A stretch of DNA of 64,000 bases, from the NCBI GenBank assembly GCA_017379015.1, contig JAFNXN010000007.1:1-64000 (forward strand), written 5' to 3'. The DNA comes from Alistipes sp. GTDB taxonomy: Bacteria > Bacteroidota > Bacteroidia > Bacteroidales > Rikenellaceae. This document shows positions 8,391 to 16,576 of the stretch, piece by piece. Every line of letters begins with the position of its first letter. Position 1 is the first letter of the stretch. Below the pieces are notes generated by a model that worked only from the letters and a program-made list of their open reading frames with translations, had not been told where the DNA came from and ran no database searches. The position numbers and the translations under genes are program-made.

Positions 8391-9752
8391 TTACTCCTTG
8401 ATATTAGGCAACTCAAGACCGTAAGACTTCTTGCGGTCCTCAACCTTAAGAAGCATGCCGATGAAGAGTGCTACAACGCCGAATGACGAGAAGATAACCA
8501 TAGGCAATGTATAGCCGCCAGTAGCATCGAGAACCTTACCGATGATCACTGGAACAAGCAACAAGCCCCAGTTCTGAATCCAGAAGATCACGCAGTATGC
8601 TGAGCCAAGGATGCGCTCGTCGATGATCTTTGGTACTGATGGCCACAAGGCTGCAGGCACCAACGAGAATGACACACCAAGGATGGCGATGATAGCAACT
8701 GCAAGAACCTTTGATGGGAACATTGGGAGAAGGAATGCGAAACTTAGGTGGCAAGCGATCATGATGAGCGAACCAACCATAAGCATCGATGCAGCCTTAC
8801 CCTTACGATCGATGAATGCGCCCAAGAATGGGGTGAGCACCATAGCAAGGATTGGGAAGCAGCTGAAGAGCTGTGAGCCATTCGAGATGTTGAGGGTCTT
8901 GTCGAGGAAGTCAGGAGCGTAACGCTGGAATGGGAAGATTGCCGAGTAGTACAATACGCAGAGCAATGCTACCAACCAGAACATCTTGCTAGTGAAGATC
9001 TTACCAAGGTCGCTGAACTTGAACTCCTCCTCTGAAGCCTCCTTAGAGAGCTCGCCACATGCCTCAAGCTGCTTGTCGAACTTGCGGTCGAGAAGTACGA
9101 ATACGAAGTAGAAGATAAGACCGATCATGAGCAACACTGCGCCGAAAGCAACAGGCATTGACACCGACTCGTTGAAGGCGTTAGAGACCATAGGCGAGAG
9201 CCACATAGCCGCAAACACACCAAGACGAGCGATAGACATCTCAAGACCCATAGCCATAGCCATCTCCTTGCCCTTGAACCACTTAGCAATAGCCTTAGAG
9301 ACTGTTGTACCAGCCATCTCACAGCCACAACCAAAGATCATAAAGCCCAAGCATGAGAGCTTTGCAGAGCCTGGGAGTGATACCCACCATGAGTTGAGCC
9401 ACATCTCAAGACCTGTGCCTACGAACATATCGCTCATACCGTAGAACTTGATGCAAGCACCAATCACCATCAACGAAGCCGAGAGAAGACCAGTGAAGCG
9501 GATGCCCATCTTATCGAGGATGATACCTGCGAAGATGAGGAAGAAGCAGAATACATTGAGGAAGTACTCCGAAGCGGCATAGGTACCAAATGTGGTGCTA
9601 TCCCAGCTAAGCTTGGTGTCGAGGAGCTCCTTAAGTGGCGAGAGCATGTCCACGAACATGTAGGCGAAGAACATCATCAGGGCGATGAGGATCAACGCTG
9701 ACCAGCGTACAAACGCCGAGTCGTTGAGTTTTCGTTGAATTGTTTGAGTCAT
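8391..9752 (-). CDS. Major facilitator superfamily transporter
   Basis: A 453-residue MFS permease with about 12 predicted membrane helices in two halves, separated by a hydrophilic loop of charged residues around residue 215-245 (KFDKQLEACGELSKEASEEE). The 'FIDRKGKAASM' loop at the start of the second half is the conserved MFS loop between helices 8 and 9. The substrate cannot be read from the sequence; the overall look is that of the anion/nitrate- or organic-acid-type MFS proteins common in Bacteroidales. It begins 57 bp after the TPR gene on the same strand and may be transcribed with era and the TPR gene. It ends at the GGGATGACTAA hairpin. Confidence 0.88.
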   Translation of the reverse strand: MTQTIQRKLNDSAFVRWSALILIALMMFFAYMFVDMLSPLKELLDTKLSWDSTTFGTYAASEYFLNVFCFFLIFAGIILDKMGIRFTGLLSASLMVIGACIKFYGMSDMFVGTGLEMWLNSWWVSLPGSAKLSCLGFMIFGCGCEMAGTTVSKAIAKWFKGKEMAMAMGLEMSIARLGVFAAMWLSPMVSNAFNESVSMPVAFGAVLLMIGLIFYFVFVLLDRKFDKQLEACGELSKEASEEEFKFSDLGKIFTSKMFWLVALLCVLYYSAIFPFQRYAPDFLDKTLNISNGSQLFSCFPILAMVLTPFLGAFIDRKGKAASMLMVGSLIMIACHLSFAFLLPMFPSKVLAVAIIAILGVSFSLVPAALWPSVPKIIDERILGSAYCVIFWIQNWGLLLVPVIIGKVLDATGGYTLPMVIFSSFGVVALFIGMLLKVEDRKKSYGLELPNIKE

Positions 9753-9809
9753 AATAATTTTGTTTAGGTTTATAAAAATTGTTATATGATTTCTCAGCTA
9801 TCTAAATAT

Positions 9810-11816
9810 CTAATACTCAGCAATACGGAACTCGCGAAGCAGGTCGTAGGCAGCCACAATGCCCAGCTCGCCCGCCTTCGATAGGTCCATACACCCCTTG
9901 CGCGTATCCTTCATATATATCTGCACCAAGCCGCGGTTGTAGTAAGCCTCGCCAAACGACCCATCGAGCTCAATGGCACGCGAGTAATCATCATAGGCAG
10001 CTGGCAGATCACCCGATATTGCCATCAGGTTACCTCTGTTGTAGTATGCCTCAGCAAACTCGGGATATAGCTTAATCACCTTGTTAATATCCTCTATCGC
10101 CTCGTCATAGCTATAGGTACGCTTGCTGGTATTATTCAGACGCTTAGCGGGGTCAGAGCCGTAGTTAATGGTGCTATACGAGTTATCCATCGACGATATA
10201 AAGTCGATCATCTCGGCACGCGTTGTCGCACGATTGAGATATAGAAATGGGTTTGTCGGGTTGAGCTGTATCGCCTCGCCAAGAGTGTTTACGGCAGATG
10301 TGTACTGCTTGATAAGTGCCTGGCTCACACCACGCTCAAAGAGCAACAGCCAGTCTGCCTCCAGCGTAGCGTGCTGACGAGCCTCTATTTGAGCATCTAT
10401 GGCAAGGAGCGAATCGGGCGAGAGGTTGGACTCGCGGCAATCGAGGCTAAGGTATCTGTTTGCCACGCGCTCCTCGAAGTCACGCACACGCTGAGTGCGG
10501 TAGCGCACCTCGCGACGGTCGATACGCACCGAATCCTCCCTAATGAGCGTAAAACGATACATCGGGATTAGTGCCAAGTCGCCACTCTCCGCCACGGATG
10601 ACGATGCTATACGCTCAAAGTTACGCTCCACGAGCTTACTCTCGAGCGATAGGAGCTTATCGAAACGCGCCGACGTGTCGGAGAATATCGAGTAGGAGGA
10701 GTCACGCAGACGTGCACGATGTTGCGCTATCTTGCGGTTAGCAATACGCTCATCACTCTCCGCACCACGCACATCGCGCTGCGAGCGACGCAGGATACTA
10801 CGATTAAGGTAGGCATTCGCGAAGTCGGGATATAGCTCTATGGCACGCGAGTAGTCGTCGATAGCTGCACGCAGGTTGCCTAGACGCGTATGTAGCAGTG
10901 CTCGGTTATAGTAGACTAACACATTATCGGGTGAGAGGCGTGCCACCATATCAAAATCCTCAAGAGCACGGTTATAATCGCCTATGTCAAAGCGAATTAA
11001 CGCGCGATTGAAATAGCCTATTGAGCTAAGCGAGTCGATGGCAATCACACGATCGAGATCGGCAATGGAGAGCATCGGACGATCCAGATAGTTGTGCACC
11101 AGAGCGCGATTGAAGAATGCTGGCAGGAATGTCGAGTCGCACGAAACCGCCATATCTAGATCTGCGATAGCCTCCTCGTAACGCTCCTGCGCCATGAGCA
11201 ACGCACCACGGCGGTTGTAGGCATCGGGGTCCTCGCGATTGGTGCGTATAGCCAGGTCGTAGTTCTCGTAGGCACGCACCGTATCCTTGAGATTGAGATA
11301 GCAGATACCACGATTGATATATGCTGCCACATGACGCTTCTCGAAGCGGATGAAGAGGTCGAAATCGGCTATGGCAGCCTCGAACTGCTGGTTGAGTAGG
11401 CGCGTGACGCCACGGCTATAATAGGGGTCTGGCAGATCGGGACGAAGCTCTATGGTCTGACGGAAGTCATTGAGAGCATCGTCGTAATTGCCTAGTCGTG
11501 AACGTGTTATGGCGCGATAATAGTAAGCACCCGTGAACACGGGGTTAAGCGCGATAGCTTGCGAGAAATCGGCATCGGCACCAAGCAGATCATCGAGATT
11601 ATACTTGGCAATGCCACGCAGGAAGTAGGCATCAAAGTCCTTGGCTTCGTGACGCAACAAGAGGTTAAGCACCTCGATTGCCTCATGGTAGTTGTTGTTT
11701 ACCATCTTCTGCTGCCCCATCCAGTAGATGTAGTTGCGGTTGTACTGCGCCTCCGACCTATTGGTCGAAAGAGAGAGTACAAAAAGCAACATTATTATGG
11801 TAATCAACCTACGCAT
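9810..11816 (-). CDS. Secreted tetratricopeptide-repeat protein
   Basis: A protein of 668 residues from the start at 11816, which gives the signal peptide MRRLITIIMLLFVLSLSTNR; an ATG at 11828 adds four residues. From about residue 30 to 360 it is a continuous series of 34-residue TPR units with recurring 'AYxNRGxL', 'GDYxxALxDF' and 'AIxLxP' patterns. A charged non-TPR section (about 360-490) follows, then further TPR units to the C-terminus (AYYNRGNLMA, EAYYNRGLVQIYMKD). TPR arrays form superhelical scaffolds for protein contacts; its partner is unknown. It lies 21-33 bp after era on the same strand, so co-transcription is likely. A periplasmic location is inferred from the signal peptide, which has no clear lipobox cysteine. 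Confidence 0.85.
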   Translation of the reverse strand: MRRLITIIMLLFVLSLSTNRSEAQYNRNYIYWMGQQKMVNNNYHEAIEVLNLLLRHEAKDFDAYFLRGIAKYNLDDLLGADADFSQAIALNPVFTGAYYYRAITRSRLGNYDDALNDFRQTIELRPDLPDPYYSRGVTRLLNQQFEAAIADFDLFIRFEKRHVAAYINRGICYLNLKDTVRAYENYDLAIRTNREDPDAYNRRGALLMAQERYEEAIADLDMAVSCDSTFLPAFFNRALVHNYLDRPMLSIADLDRVIAIDSLSSIGYFNRALIRFDIGDYNRALEDFDMVARLSPDNVLVYYNRALLHTRLGNLRAAIDDYSRAIELYPDFANAYLNRSILRRSQRDVRGAESDERIANRKIAQHRARLRDSSYSIFSDTSARFDKLLSLESKLVERNFERIASSSVAESGDLALIPMYRFTLIREDSVRIDRREVRYRTQRVRDFEERVANRYLSLDCRESNLSPDSLLAIDAQIEARQHATLEADWLLLFERGVSQALIKQYTSAVNTLGEAIQLNPTNPFLYLNRATTRAEMIDFISSMDNSYSTINYGSDPAKRLNNTSKRTYSYDEAIEDINKVIKLYPEFAEAYYNRGNLMAISGDLPAAYDDYSRAIELDGSFGEAYYNRGLVQIYMKDTRKGCMDLSKAGELGIVAAYDLLREFRIAEY

Positions 11817-11849
11817 TGTAGCCATCAAACGTATTACGTCTAACCATTA

Positions 11850-12734
11850 TTATTCGAGCTCGTAGCCAAAACGCTTGAGCTCTCTATCGTTATTACGCCA
11901 ATCCTCGTTCACCTTGACATAGAGCTCTAGGAAGACTCTCTTGCCTAGGAAATCTTCGAGGTCGTGGCGTGCTGCCTGACCCACCCTCTTGAGGCGTTCA
12001 CCCTTATGACCGATGATGATGCCCTTCTGCGAGTTGCGTGCCACGAATATTGTTGCCGAGATACGATCAATGGTAGGCTCCTCCTTGTAGCTCTCGATGG
12101 CGATCTCGCACGAGTATGGGATCTCCTTGTCGTAGTTGAGCAGGATCTTCTCGCGAATGATCTCCGAGGCAAAGAACCTAAGCGTCTTGTCGGTTAGCGT
12201 ATCTTTGGGGTAGAATGGCTCGCCCTCGGGCAGACGCTCAAGGATGAGGTTGAAGACACCCTCGACGTTGAAGTTCTCCTTTGCCGAGCATGGGGCAATG
12301 ATGGCATCGGGCAGGAGTGCCTGCCACTTCTCAACAAGAGCCGTTAGCTTCTCGGCATTTGTAAGGTCCACCTTGTTGATCACCACAATGGTAGGAATAC
12401 CCGCGAGGCGCACCTTCTCGATGATCTCTGCCGAACGGTCGCTATCCTCCACCGTATCGGTCACATAGAGCAACACATCGGCATCGGTGATTGCGCCACG
12501 CACAAACTTCATCATCTTCTCCTGTAGCTTGTAGTTGGGCTTCAGGATGCCTGGAGTATCTGAGTAGACAATCTGAAAGTCCTCGCCATTGACAATACCC
12601 ATAATGCGATGACGCGTAGTCTGCGCCTTGGAGGTTATTATCGATAGTTTCTCGCCAACAAGCTGGTTCATGAGCGTCGATTTTCCGACGTTGGGATTAC
12701 CAATGATATTTACAAATCCACTACGGTGTGCCAT
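11850..12734 (-). CDS. era: GTPase Era
   Basis: Essential GTPase that binds 16S rRNA and assists assembly of the small ribosomal subunit. The 294-residue length is typical. The N-terminal G domain shows G1 GNPNVGKST, G3 DTPG and G4 NKVD. The C-terminal KH domain contains the RNA-binding loop IIGHKGERLKRVG and the closing motif VKVNEDWRNN. It is the first gene of a minus-strand run continuing with the TPR protein and the MFS transporter, and has a good promoter at 12764-12795. Confidence 0.97.
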   Translation of the reverse strand: MAHRSGFVNIIGNPNVGKSTLMNQLVGEKLSIITSKAQTTRHRIMGIVNGEDFQIVYSDTPGILKPNYKLQEKMMKFVRGAITDADVLLYVTDTVEDSDRSAEIIEKVRLAGIPTIVVINKVDLTNAEKLTALVEKWQALLPDAIIAPCSAKENFNVEGVFNLILERLPEGEPFYPKDTLTDKTLRFFASEIIREKILLNYDKEIPYSCEIAIESYKEEPTIDRISATIFVARNSQKGIIIGHKGERLKRVGQAARHDLEDFLGKRVFLELYVKVNEDWRNNDRELKRFGYELE

Positions 12735-12763
12735 AATTCCTTAATTATAGTATAATTAACTTA

Positions 12764-12795
12764 CAAAAGTAGCAATAATTTGGCAAAAGAGCAAA
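12764..12795 (-). promoter_or_regulatory. Promoter of the era transcript
   Basis: Minus-strand TTTG (12795-12792), 20 bases, TACTTTTG (12771-12764). It lies 30 bp before the era start codon. Confidence 0.7.
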
Positions 12796-12941
12796 TCTAC
12801 GCACCAAGAAGCCGTGGCAAGAGATGCAAAAGGGTGCAAAATATCGAAAAAAATTAACGGAGTAATGAAACAAATAGCACACTTCGTGCGTATATGTAGG
12901 CGTAAAAACGTGGAATAAAAGTTGTAAGAAGATATAGATTT

Positions 12942-13802
12942 ATGCGTCAATTAAAGATTACCAAGTCGATTACAAATCGTGAGAGTGCATCACTCGACAA
13001 GTATTTGCAGGAGATCGGCAAGGAGGAACTTATCTCCGTTGAGGAGGAGGTAGAACTCGCCCAAAGAATTAGAAAGGGAGACCAGGAGGCTCTCGAGAAG
13101 CTTACCAAGGCAAACCTACGTTTCGTAGTATCAGTAGCCAAGCAGTATCAGAATCAGGGTCTTAGCCTCCCTGATCTTATCAACGAGGGTAACCTCGGCC
13201 TAATCAAGGCTGCCGAGAAGTTCGACGAGACACGAGGCTTCAAGTTTATCTCGTATGCCGTGTGGTGGATCCGTCAGTCTATCCTTCAGGCCCTCGCCGA
13301 GCAGTCGCGTATCGTGCGTCTGCCACTCAACCAGGTAGGCTCGCTCAACAAGATCAACAAGGCTTTTGCCCGCTTCGAGCAGGAGCACGAGCGTACCCCA
13401 TCTGCCGAGGAGCTTGCCAACGAGCTTGAGCTACCCAAGGAGAAGGTTACTGACACACTGCGTGTTGCGGGTCGTCACATCTCTGTTGATGCCCCCTTTG
13501 CCGACGGCGAGGATAACTCACTGCTCGACGTGCTTGTCAACACCGACTCGCCAAATGCCGATCGTGGTCTTATCAACGAGTCGCTAGCAACAGAGGTGGA
13601 GCGCGCGTTGGAGACTCTTGCGGAGCGTGAGCGCGACATCATACGCTACTTCTTCGGCATCGGATGCTCGGAGATGACCCTTGAGGAGATTGGCGAGAAG
13701 TTCGACCTTACGCGTGAGCGTGTGCGCCAGATCAAGGAGAAGGCTATTCGCAAGCTCCGTCAGTCGGCACGTAGCGGCGTGCTGAAGTCTTATCTAGGCT
13801 AA
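12942..13802 (+). CDS. rpoD: Primary RNA polymerase sigma factor (SigA/RpoD)
   Basis: Housekeeping sigma factor of 286 residues, the short form typical of Bacteroidetes, without the long N-terminal region 1.1 of proteobacterial RpoD. Region 1.2 is near residues 15-45 ([16 protein letters not shown]). Region 2 includes '[19 protein letters not shown]', '[17 protein letters not shown]' and the promoter-melting and -7 recognition segment '[13 protein letters not shown]'. Region 3 follows, and region 4.2 ends with the helix-turn-helix '[19 protein letters not shown]'. It should recognise the TTTG/TAnnTTTG promoters seen across this window. It is divergent from era. Its own promoter is not clear from sequence. 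A terminator hairpin follows. Confidence 0.96.
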   Translation: MRQLKITKSITNRESASLDKYLQEIGKEELISVEEEVELAQRIRKGDQEALEKLTKANLRFVVSVAKQYQNQGLSLPDLINEGNLGLIKAAEKFDETRGFKFISYAVWWIRQSILQALAEQSRIVRLPLNQVGSLNKINKAFARFEQEHERTPSAEELANELELPKEKVTDTLRVAGRHISVDAPFADGEDNSLLDVLVNTDSPNADRGLINESLATEVERALETLAERERDIIRYFFGIGCSEMTLEEIGEKFDLTRERVRQIKEKAIRKLRQSARSGVLKSYLG

Positions 13803-13822
13803 ACGTCAGACATAAATAGCTA

Positions 13823-13859
13823 AGGGGCACTTTCCTATTTGGGAGGTGCTCTTTTTTTT
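13823..13859 (+). terminator. Terminator of sigA
   Basis: Stem GGGGCAC (13824-13830) / GTGCTCT (13846-13852), with two G-U pairs, followed by a run of T (13853-13859). Confidence 0.75.
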
Positions 13860-13866
13860 AATGTAA

Positions 13867-13889
13867 AGTGGCACGAAATATGCCACACT
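13867..13889 (+). promoter_or_regulatory. Dyad in the leader of the glutamate decarboxylase gene
   Basis: Inverted repeat GTGGCA (13868-13873) / TGCCAC (13881-13886) with a 7-base spacer, about 30 bp before the gadB start codon. It could be an operator or a leader hairpin. No consensus promoter was found beside it, so its role is unknown. Confidence 0.35.
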
Positions 13890-13917
13890 CGTTGCGAATA
13901 CTTAAAACAAAAGAACT

Positions 13918-15327
13918 ATGAGCAACGAAAAACACTCTACCGCAACAACGGCGGTCTACGGATCTCAGGAGATGGTACACCCAGCTCCGACAATGACAAT
14001 CCCCGAGCACGCAACAACCCCTGAGATCGCCTATCGCATGGTCAAGGATGAGACATACGCCGAGACGCAGCCACGTCTTAACCTTGCCACATTTGTCACA
14101 ACCTACATGGACGACTATGCTACACGTCTGATGAACGAGTCGATAGCGATAAACTATATCGACCAGACGGAGTATCCGCGCGTTGCGGTCATCGCCAGCC
14201 GCTGCATAAACATCATCGCCAACCTTTGGAACAGCCCCGAGCAGGGTGAGTCGAAGACGGGAGCTGTGGGCATAGGCTCGTCGGAGGCCTGCATGCTGGC
14301 AGGCGTGGCGGCATGGCTACGTTGGCGCAAGCGTCGCATGGAGGAGGGCAAGCCCTACGACAAGCCCAACCTGGTGATGAGCTCAGCCATGCAGGTGGTA
14401 TGGGAGAAGTTCTGCCAGCTCTGGCAGATAGAGCTACGCCAAGTGCCTCTAAGCAAGGAGCATCGCACGCTATCGCCCCGCGAAGCACTGAAACACTGCG
14501 ACGAGAACACTATATGTATCGTCCCCATTGCAGGTGTGACATGGAGTGGTCTTAACGACGACATTGCGGCCCTCGACCATGAGCTTGATGCCTACAACAA
14601 GATGACGGGCTACGACATACCAATACACGTAGATGCCGCCTCGGGAGGCTTTATACTCCCATTCATCAACCCCGAGCTAAAGTGGGACTTCAGACTAAAG
14701 TGGGTGAAGTCGATATCTACGTCGGGACACAAGTATGGCCTAGTATATCCAGGTCTTGGCTGGGTCGTATGGCGCGATCGCAGCCTTCTCCCCGACGAGA
14801 TGTCCTTCTCGGTGAACTATCTAGGCAGCGAGGTTACACAAGTGGGCCTTAACTTCTCGCGCCCCGCAGCGCAGATCCTTGGTCAGTACTACAACTTTAT
14901 ACGTCTTGGCTGGGAGGGCTATCACGACATCCAGCATAACGCCATGGAGATTGCTCGCTACTGCCACGACCGCATAGGCAAGATGGAGTGCTTCGAGAAC
15001 TACTCCGACGAGGTGGTCAACCCACTCTTTATCTGGAGCTTAAGCGAGGAGTATGAGCGCAAGGCACTGTGGACGCTCTACGATCTTCAGGATCGCCTAC
15101 AGCAGAGTGGATGGATGGTGCCAGCCTATACGATGCCTAAGGACATCGAGGATATGGTTGTTATGCGCATCGTCATACGTCAGGGCATGTCGCGCGACAT
15201 GGCAGATATGCTTCTTCGCGACATCGAGAATGCCGTCACCGAGCTCAACAAGCTAAAGCACCCAACGCTATCGCGCGAGGCTTTCGAGAAGCGGGTACAC
15301 CAGCACGGACGTGTCTTCACGCACTAA
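13918..15327 (+). CDS. gadB: Glutamate decarboxylase
   Basis: PLP enzyme converting L-glutamate to GABA and CO2 while consuming a proton; in gut bacteria this supports acid tolerance and GABA export. The 469-residue length matches GadB (about 466). The PLP-binding lysine lies in STSGHKYG (K272), preceded by the conserved 'HVDAASGGF' aspartate motif. An upstream 'GSSEACMLAGVAAW' motif is typical of the glutamate decarboxylase branch. No glutamate/GABA antiporter (gadC) or glutaminase lies next to it in this window, whereas many Bacteroides acid-resistance loci keep them together, so the transporter must be elsewhere or absent. It is probably transcribed alone, because a sigA terminator lies upstream and hairpins lie downstream. 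Confidence 0.95.
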   Translation: MSNEKHSTATTAVYGSQEMVHPAPTMTIPEHATTPEIAYRMVKDETYAETQPRLNLATFVTTYMDDYATRLMNESIAINYIDQTEYPRVAVIASRCINIIANLWNSPEQGESKTGAVGIGSSEACMLAGVAAWLRWRKRRMEEGKPYDKPNLVMSSAMQVVWEKFCQLWQIELRQVPLSKEHRTLSPREALKHCDENTICIVPIAGVTWSGLNDDIAALDHELDAYNKMTGYDIPIHVDAASGGFILPFINPELKWDFRLKWVKSISTSGHKYGLVYPGLGWVVWRDRSLLPDEMSFSVNYLGSEVTQVGLNFSRPAAQILGQYYNFIRLGWEGYHDIQHNAMEIARYCHDRIGKMECFENYSDEVVNPLFIWSLSEEYERKALWTLYDLQDRLQQSGWMVPAYTMPKDIEDMVVMRIVIRQGMSRDMADMLLRDIENAVTELNKLKHPTLSREAFEKRVHQHGRVFTH

Positions 15328-15350
15328 ACAGGGCTAGATAACAAGAGAAA

Positions 15351-15389
15351 GATGGGAATGACTAAATTTAATTTGTAGTCCTCCCCATC
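15351..15389. repeat. GGGATGACTAA hairpin family, copy 2 (degenerate)
   Basis: 'GATGGGAATGACTAAATTT' on the left arm and 'AATTTGTAGTCCTCCCCATC' on the right arm form an imperfect long stem directly after the gadB stop. It keeps the ATGACTAA / TAGTC..CCC core of the copies at 8339, 35710 and 52122. Confidence 0.55.
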
Positions 15390-15395
15390 ACTCTT

Positions 15396-15429
15396 CGGAG
15401 GCTCAGAACAGGGGTGTTCAGAGCCTCCG
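15396..15429. terminator. Strong hairpin between gadB and DUF975 genes
   Basis: CGGAGGCTCAGAACA (15396-15410) pairs with TGTTCAGAGCCTCCG (15415-15429), one mismatch, with a 4-base loop. There is no T-run directly after it, so it may act as a processing or termination hairpin for the two converging genes. Confidence 0.5.
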
Positions 15430-15592
15430 CTGCTCGAGGGCAAAGAGAGGGCAGAGGACGAGAGGGACGAGAGAGACGAGAGAGACGAAAACGAAGTCGA
15501 GCATCATATTTTTTTTGTTTTTTCTCCTGTTGTCCGCGCTTCTCTCTGTTGTCTCTGCGTCTCTGTTGTCTCTGTTCTCCCTGTTGTCCGCG
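15430..15592. repeat. Purine/pyrimidine-skewed low-complexity tract
   Basis: A plus-strand purine-rich block built from repeated GAGGGACGAGAGAGACGAGAG-type 10-mers (about 15440-15493) is followed by a T-run and then a pyrimidine-rich block of TGTTGTCTCTG-type repeats (15530-15592), in which TGTTGTCCGCGCT occurs twice. The two blocks are roughly complementary, so the transcript could fold back. No gene is likely here. Confidence 0.5.
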
Positions 15593-16219
15593 CTACCATT
15601 CAACCATCTCTGCCCTAACACTCTCGTAGAAGCGCGCAAACACAGTCATGTAGTATGGCACGAGCCACAACAGAGGGATGCACAACAAAAATGTCGATAG
15701 GATAGCAAGCCCCCAAAAGCCAAGCATCATAAGGAAGAGATCCATCTTGTGTCCCTGCATCATCTTCATACTACGACAGATAGCCTCCTCGCTCGATAGT
15801 TGAGGGTTGTCAACAAGAATATATGGGGCAAGGAAGTATGACAAAGCCTTGATGACACCAGGCACGATGAAGAGCATCGTCCACAGAAAGGTGTAGATGC
15901 TGGTCAAGATGTTGAGCAGTATGCTCTTGGCATAGTATGTCGAGTTAAAAGCACCGAAAAGCCCCTCGACGGCGAGTTCCGAGCCACGCGAAGCACGAAG
16001 AAAGGTCATTGTGATGCCGAGGCTCACAGGCATGCCAACAAAGATGAGTGCCAAGAGATAGAGCAAGCTAGCCGACTCCGAGGGTTGCGCAAATGCCACC
16101 TGTGGCGACGCCACAAGACCCTGCAACAGACCCGCCACAAAGATTACGACAATAGCACTACCCCACCTATTAGCAAGTATACCCTTTGCCTCGTTTCTAA
16201 TTTCAGCATTTGTTTTCAT
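15593..16219 (-). CDS. DUF975 family integral membrane protein
   Basis: About 208 residues from the start at 16219 (MKTNAEIRNEAKGILANRWG), the conserved amphipathic beginning of DUF975 proteins; an upstream ATG at 16282 would place the start on top of the promoter. The rest has five or six hydrophobic helices with 'LLIVPGVIKALSYFLAPYIL'-like and 'SMKMMQGHKMDLF' segments that recur in the family. The function is unknown. It has its own well-formed promoter and ends in the low-complexity tract that converges on gadB. Confidence 0.85.
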   Translation of the reverse strand: MKTNAEIRNEAKGILANRWGSAIVVIFVAGLLQGLVASPQVAFAQPSESASLLYLLALIFVGMPVSLGITMTFLRASRGSELAVEGLFGAFNSTYYAKSILLNILTSIYTFLWTMLFIVPGVIKALSYFLAPYILVDNPQLSSEEAICRSMKMMQGHKMDLFLMMLGFWGLAILSTFLLCIPLLWLVPYYMTVFARFYESVRAEMVEW

Positions 16220-16251
16220 AGTCGTAGTAATTTGGTTGGTTTGAATTATCA

Positions 16252-16283
16252 CAAAGGTAGTCAAAAAAGATGAAAAAAGCAAA
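16252..16283 (-). promoter_or_regulatory. Promoter of the DUF975 gene
   Basis: Minus-strand TTTG (16283-16280), 20 bases, TACCTTTG (16259-16252). It is 33 bp before the ATG at 16219, which supports that start. Confidence 0.75.
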
Positions 16284-16338
16284 CTATCCAGAGCGAAGCG
16301 GACCTACCCACCCCACACGCTATCTGGGCGCATAAGAC

Positions 16339-16369
16339 AAAAAAACAGATGACCTTTTTAGGTCATCTG
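16339..16369 (-). terminator. Terminator of tRNA-Pro
   Basis: Perfect 10-bp stem CAGATGACCT (16346-16355) / AGGTCATCTG (16360-16369) with a 4-base loop, followed on the minus strand by a T-run (16345-16339). It lies 22 bp after the tRNA 3' end. Confidence 0.88.
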
Positions 16370-16390
16370 CTCAGCAATCTCTTAACTTCG

Positions 16391-16465
16391 TCGGGATACC
16401 AGGATTCGAACCTGGGACCCCCTGCTCCCAAAGCAGGTGCGCTAACCGGACTGCGCTACATCCCG
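16391..16465 (-). tRNA. tRNA-Pro (anticodon TGG)
   Basis: Minus-strand cloverleaf of 75 nt. The acceptor stem is CGGGATG / TATCCCG with discriminator A. The D arm contains AGTCCGGTTA, the anticodon stem is CCTGC / GCAGG around loop TTTGGGA (anticodon TGG), and the T arm is CCAGG-TTCGAAT-CCTGG. No CCA is encoded. It has its own promoter and terminator. Confidence 0.96.
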
Positions 16466-16483
16466 TGATCTCTAATTGCGGTG

Positions 16484-16515
16484 CAAATGTACGGCAAAAT
16501 TTTCAATCCACCAAA
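16484..16515 (-). promoter_or_regulatory. Promoter of tRNA-Pro
   Basis: Minus-strand TTTG (16515-16512), 20 bases, TACATTTG (16491-16484), about 19 bp before the tRNA 5' end. Confidence 0.75.
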
Positions 16516-16576
16516 TAAATCGCAATATTTTTTCAAATTATTTTCACTTTCCCCCTATTTCGACACCCCGCGAGCC

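Noticed and set aside
14213-14488. 91-codon minus-strand frame within gadB
   Set aside because: Shadow of the glutamate decarboxylase gene; Cys/Pro-rich translation typical of an antisense frame.
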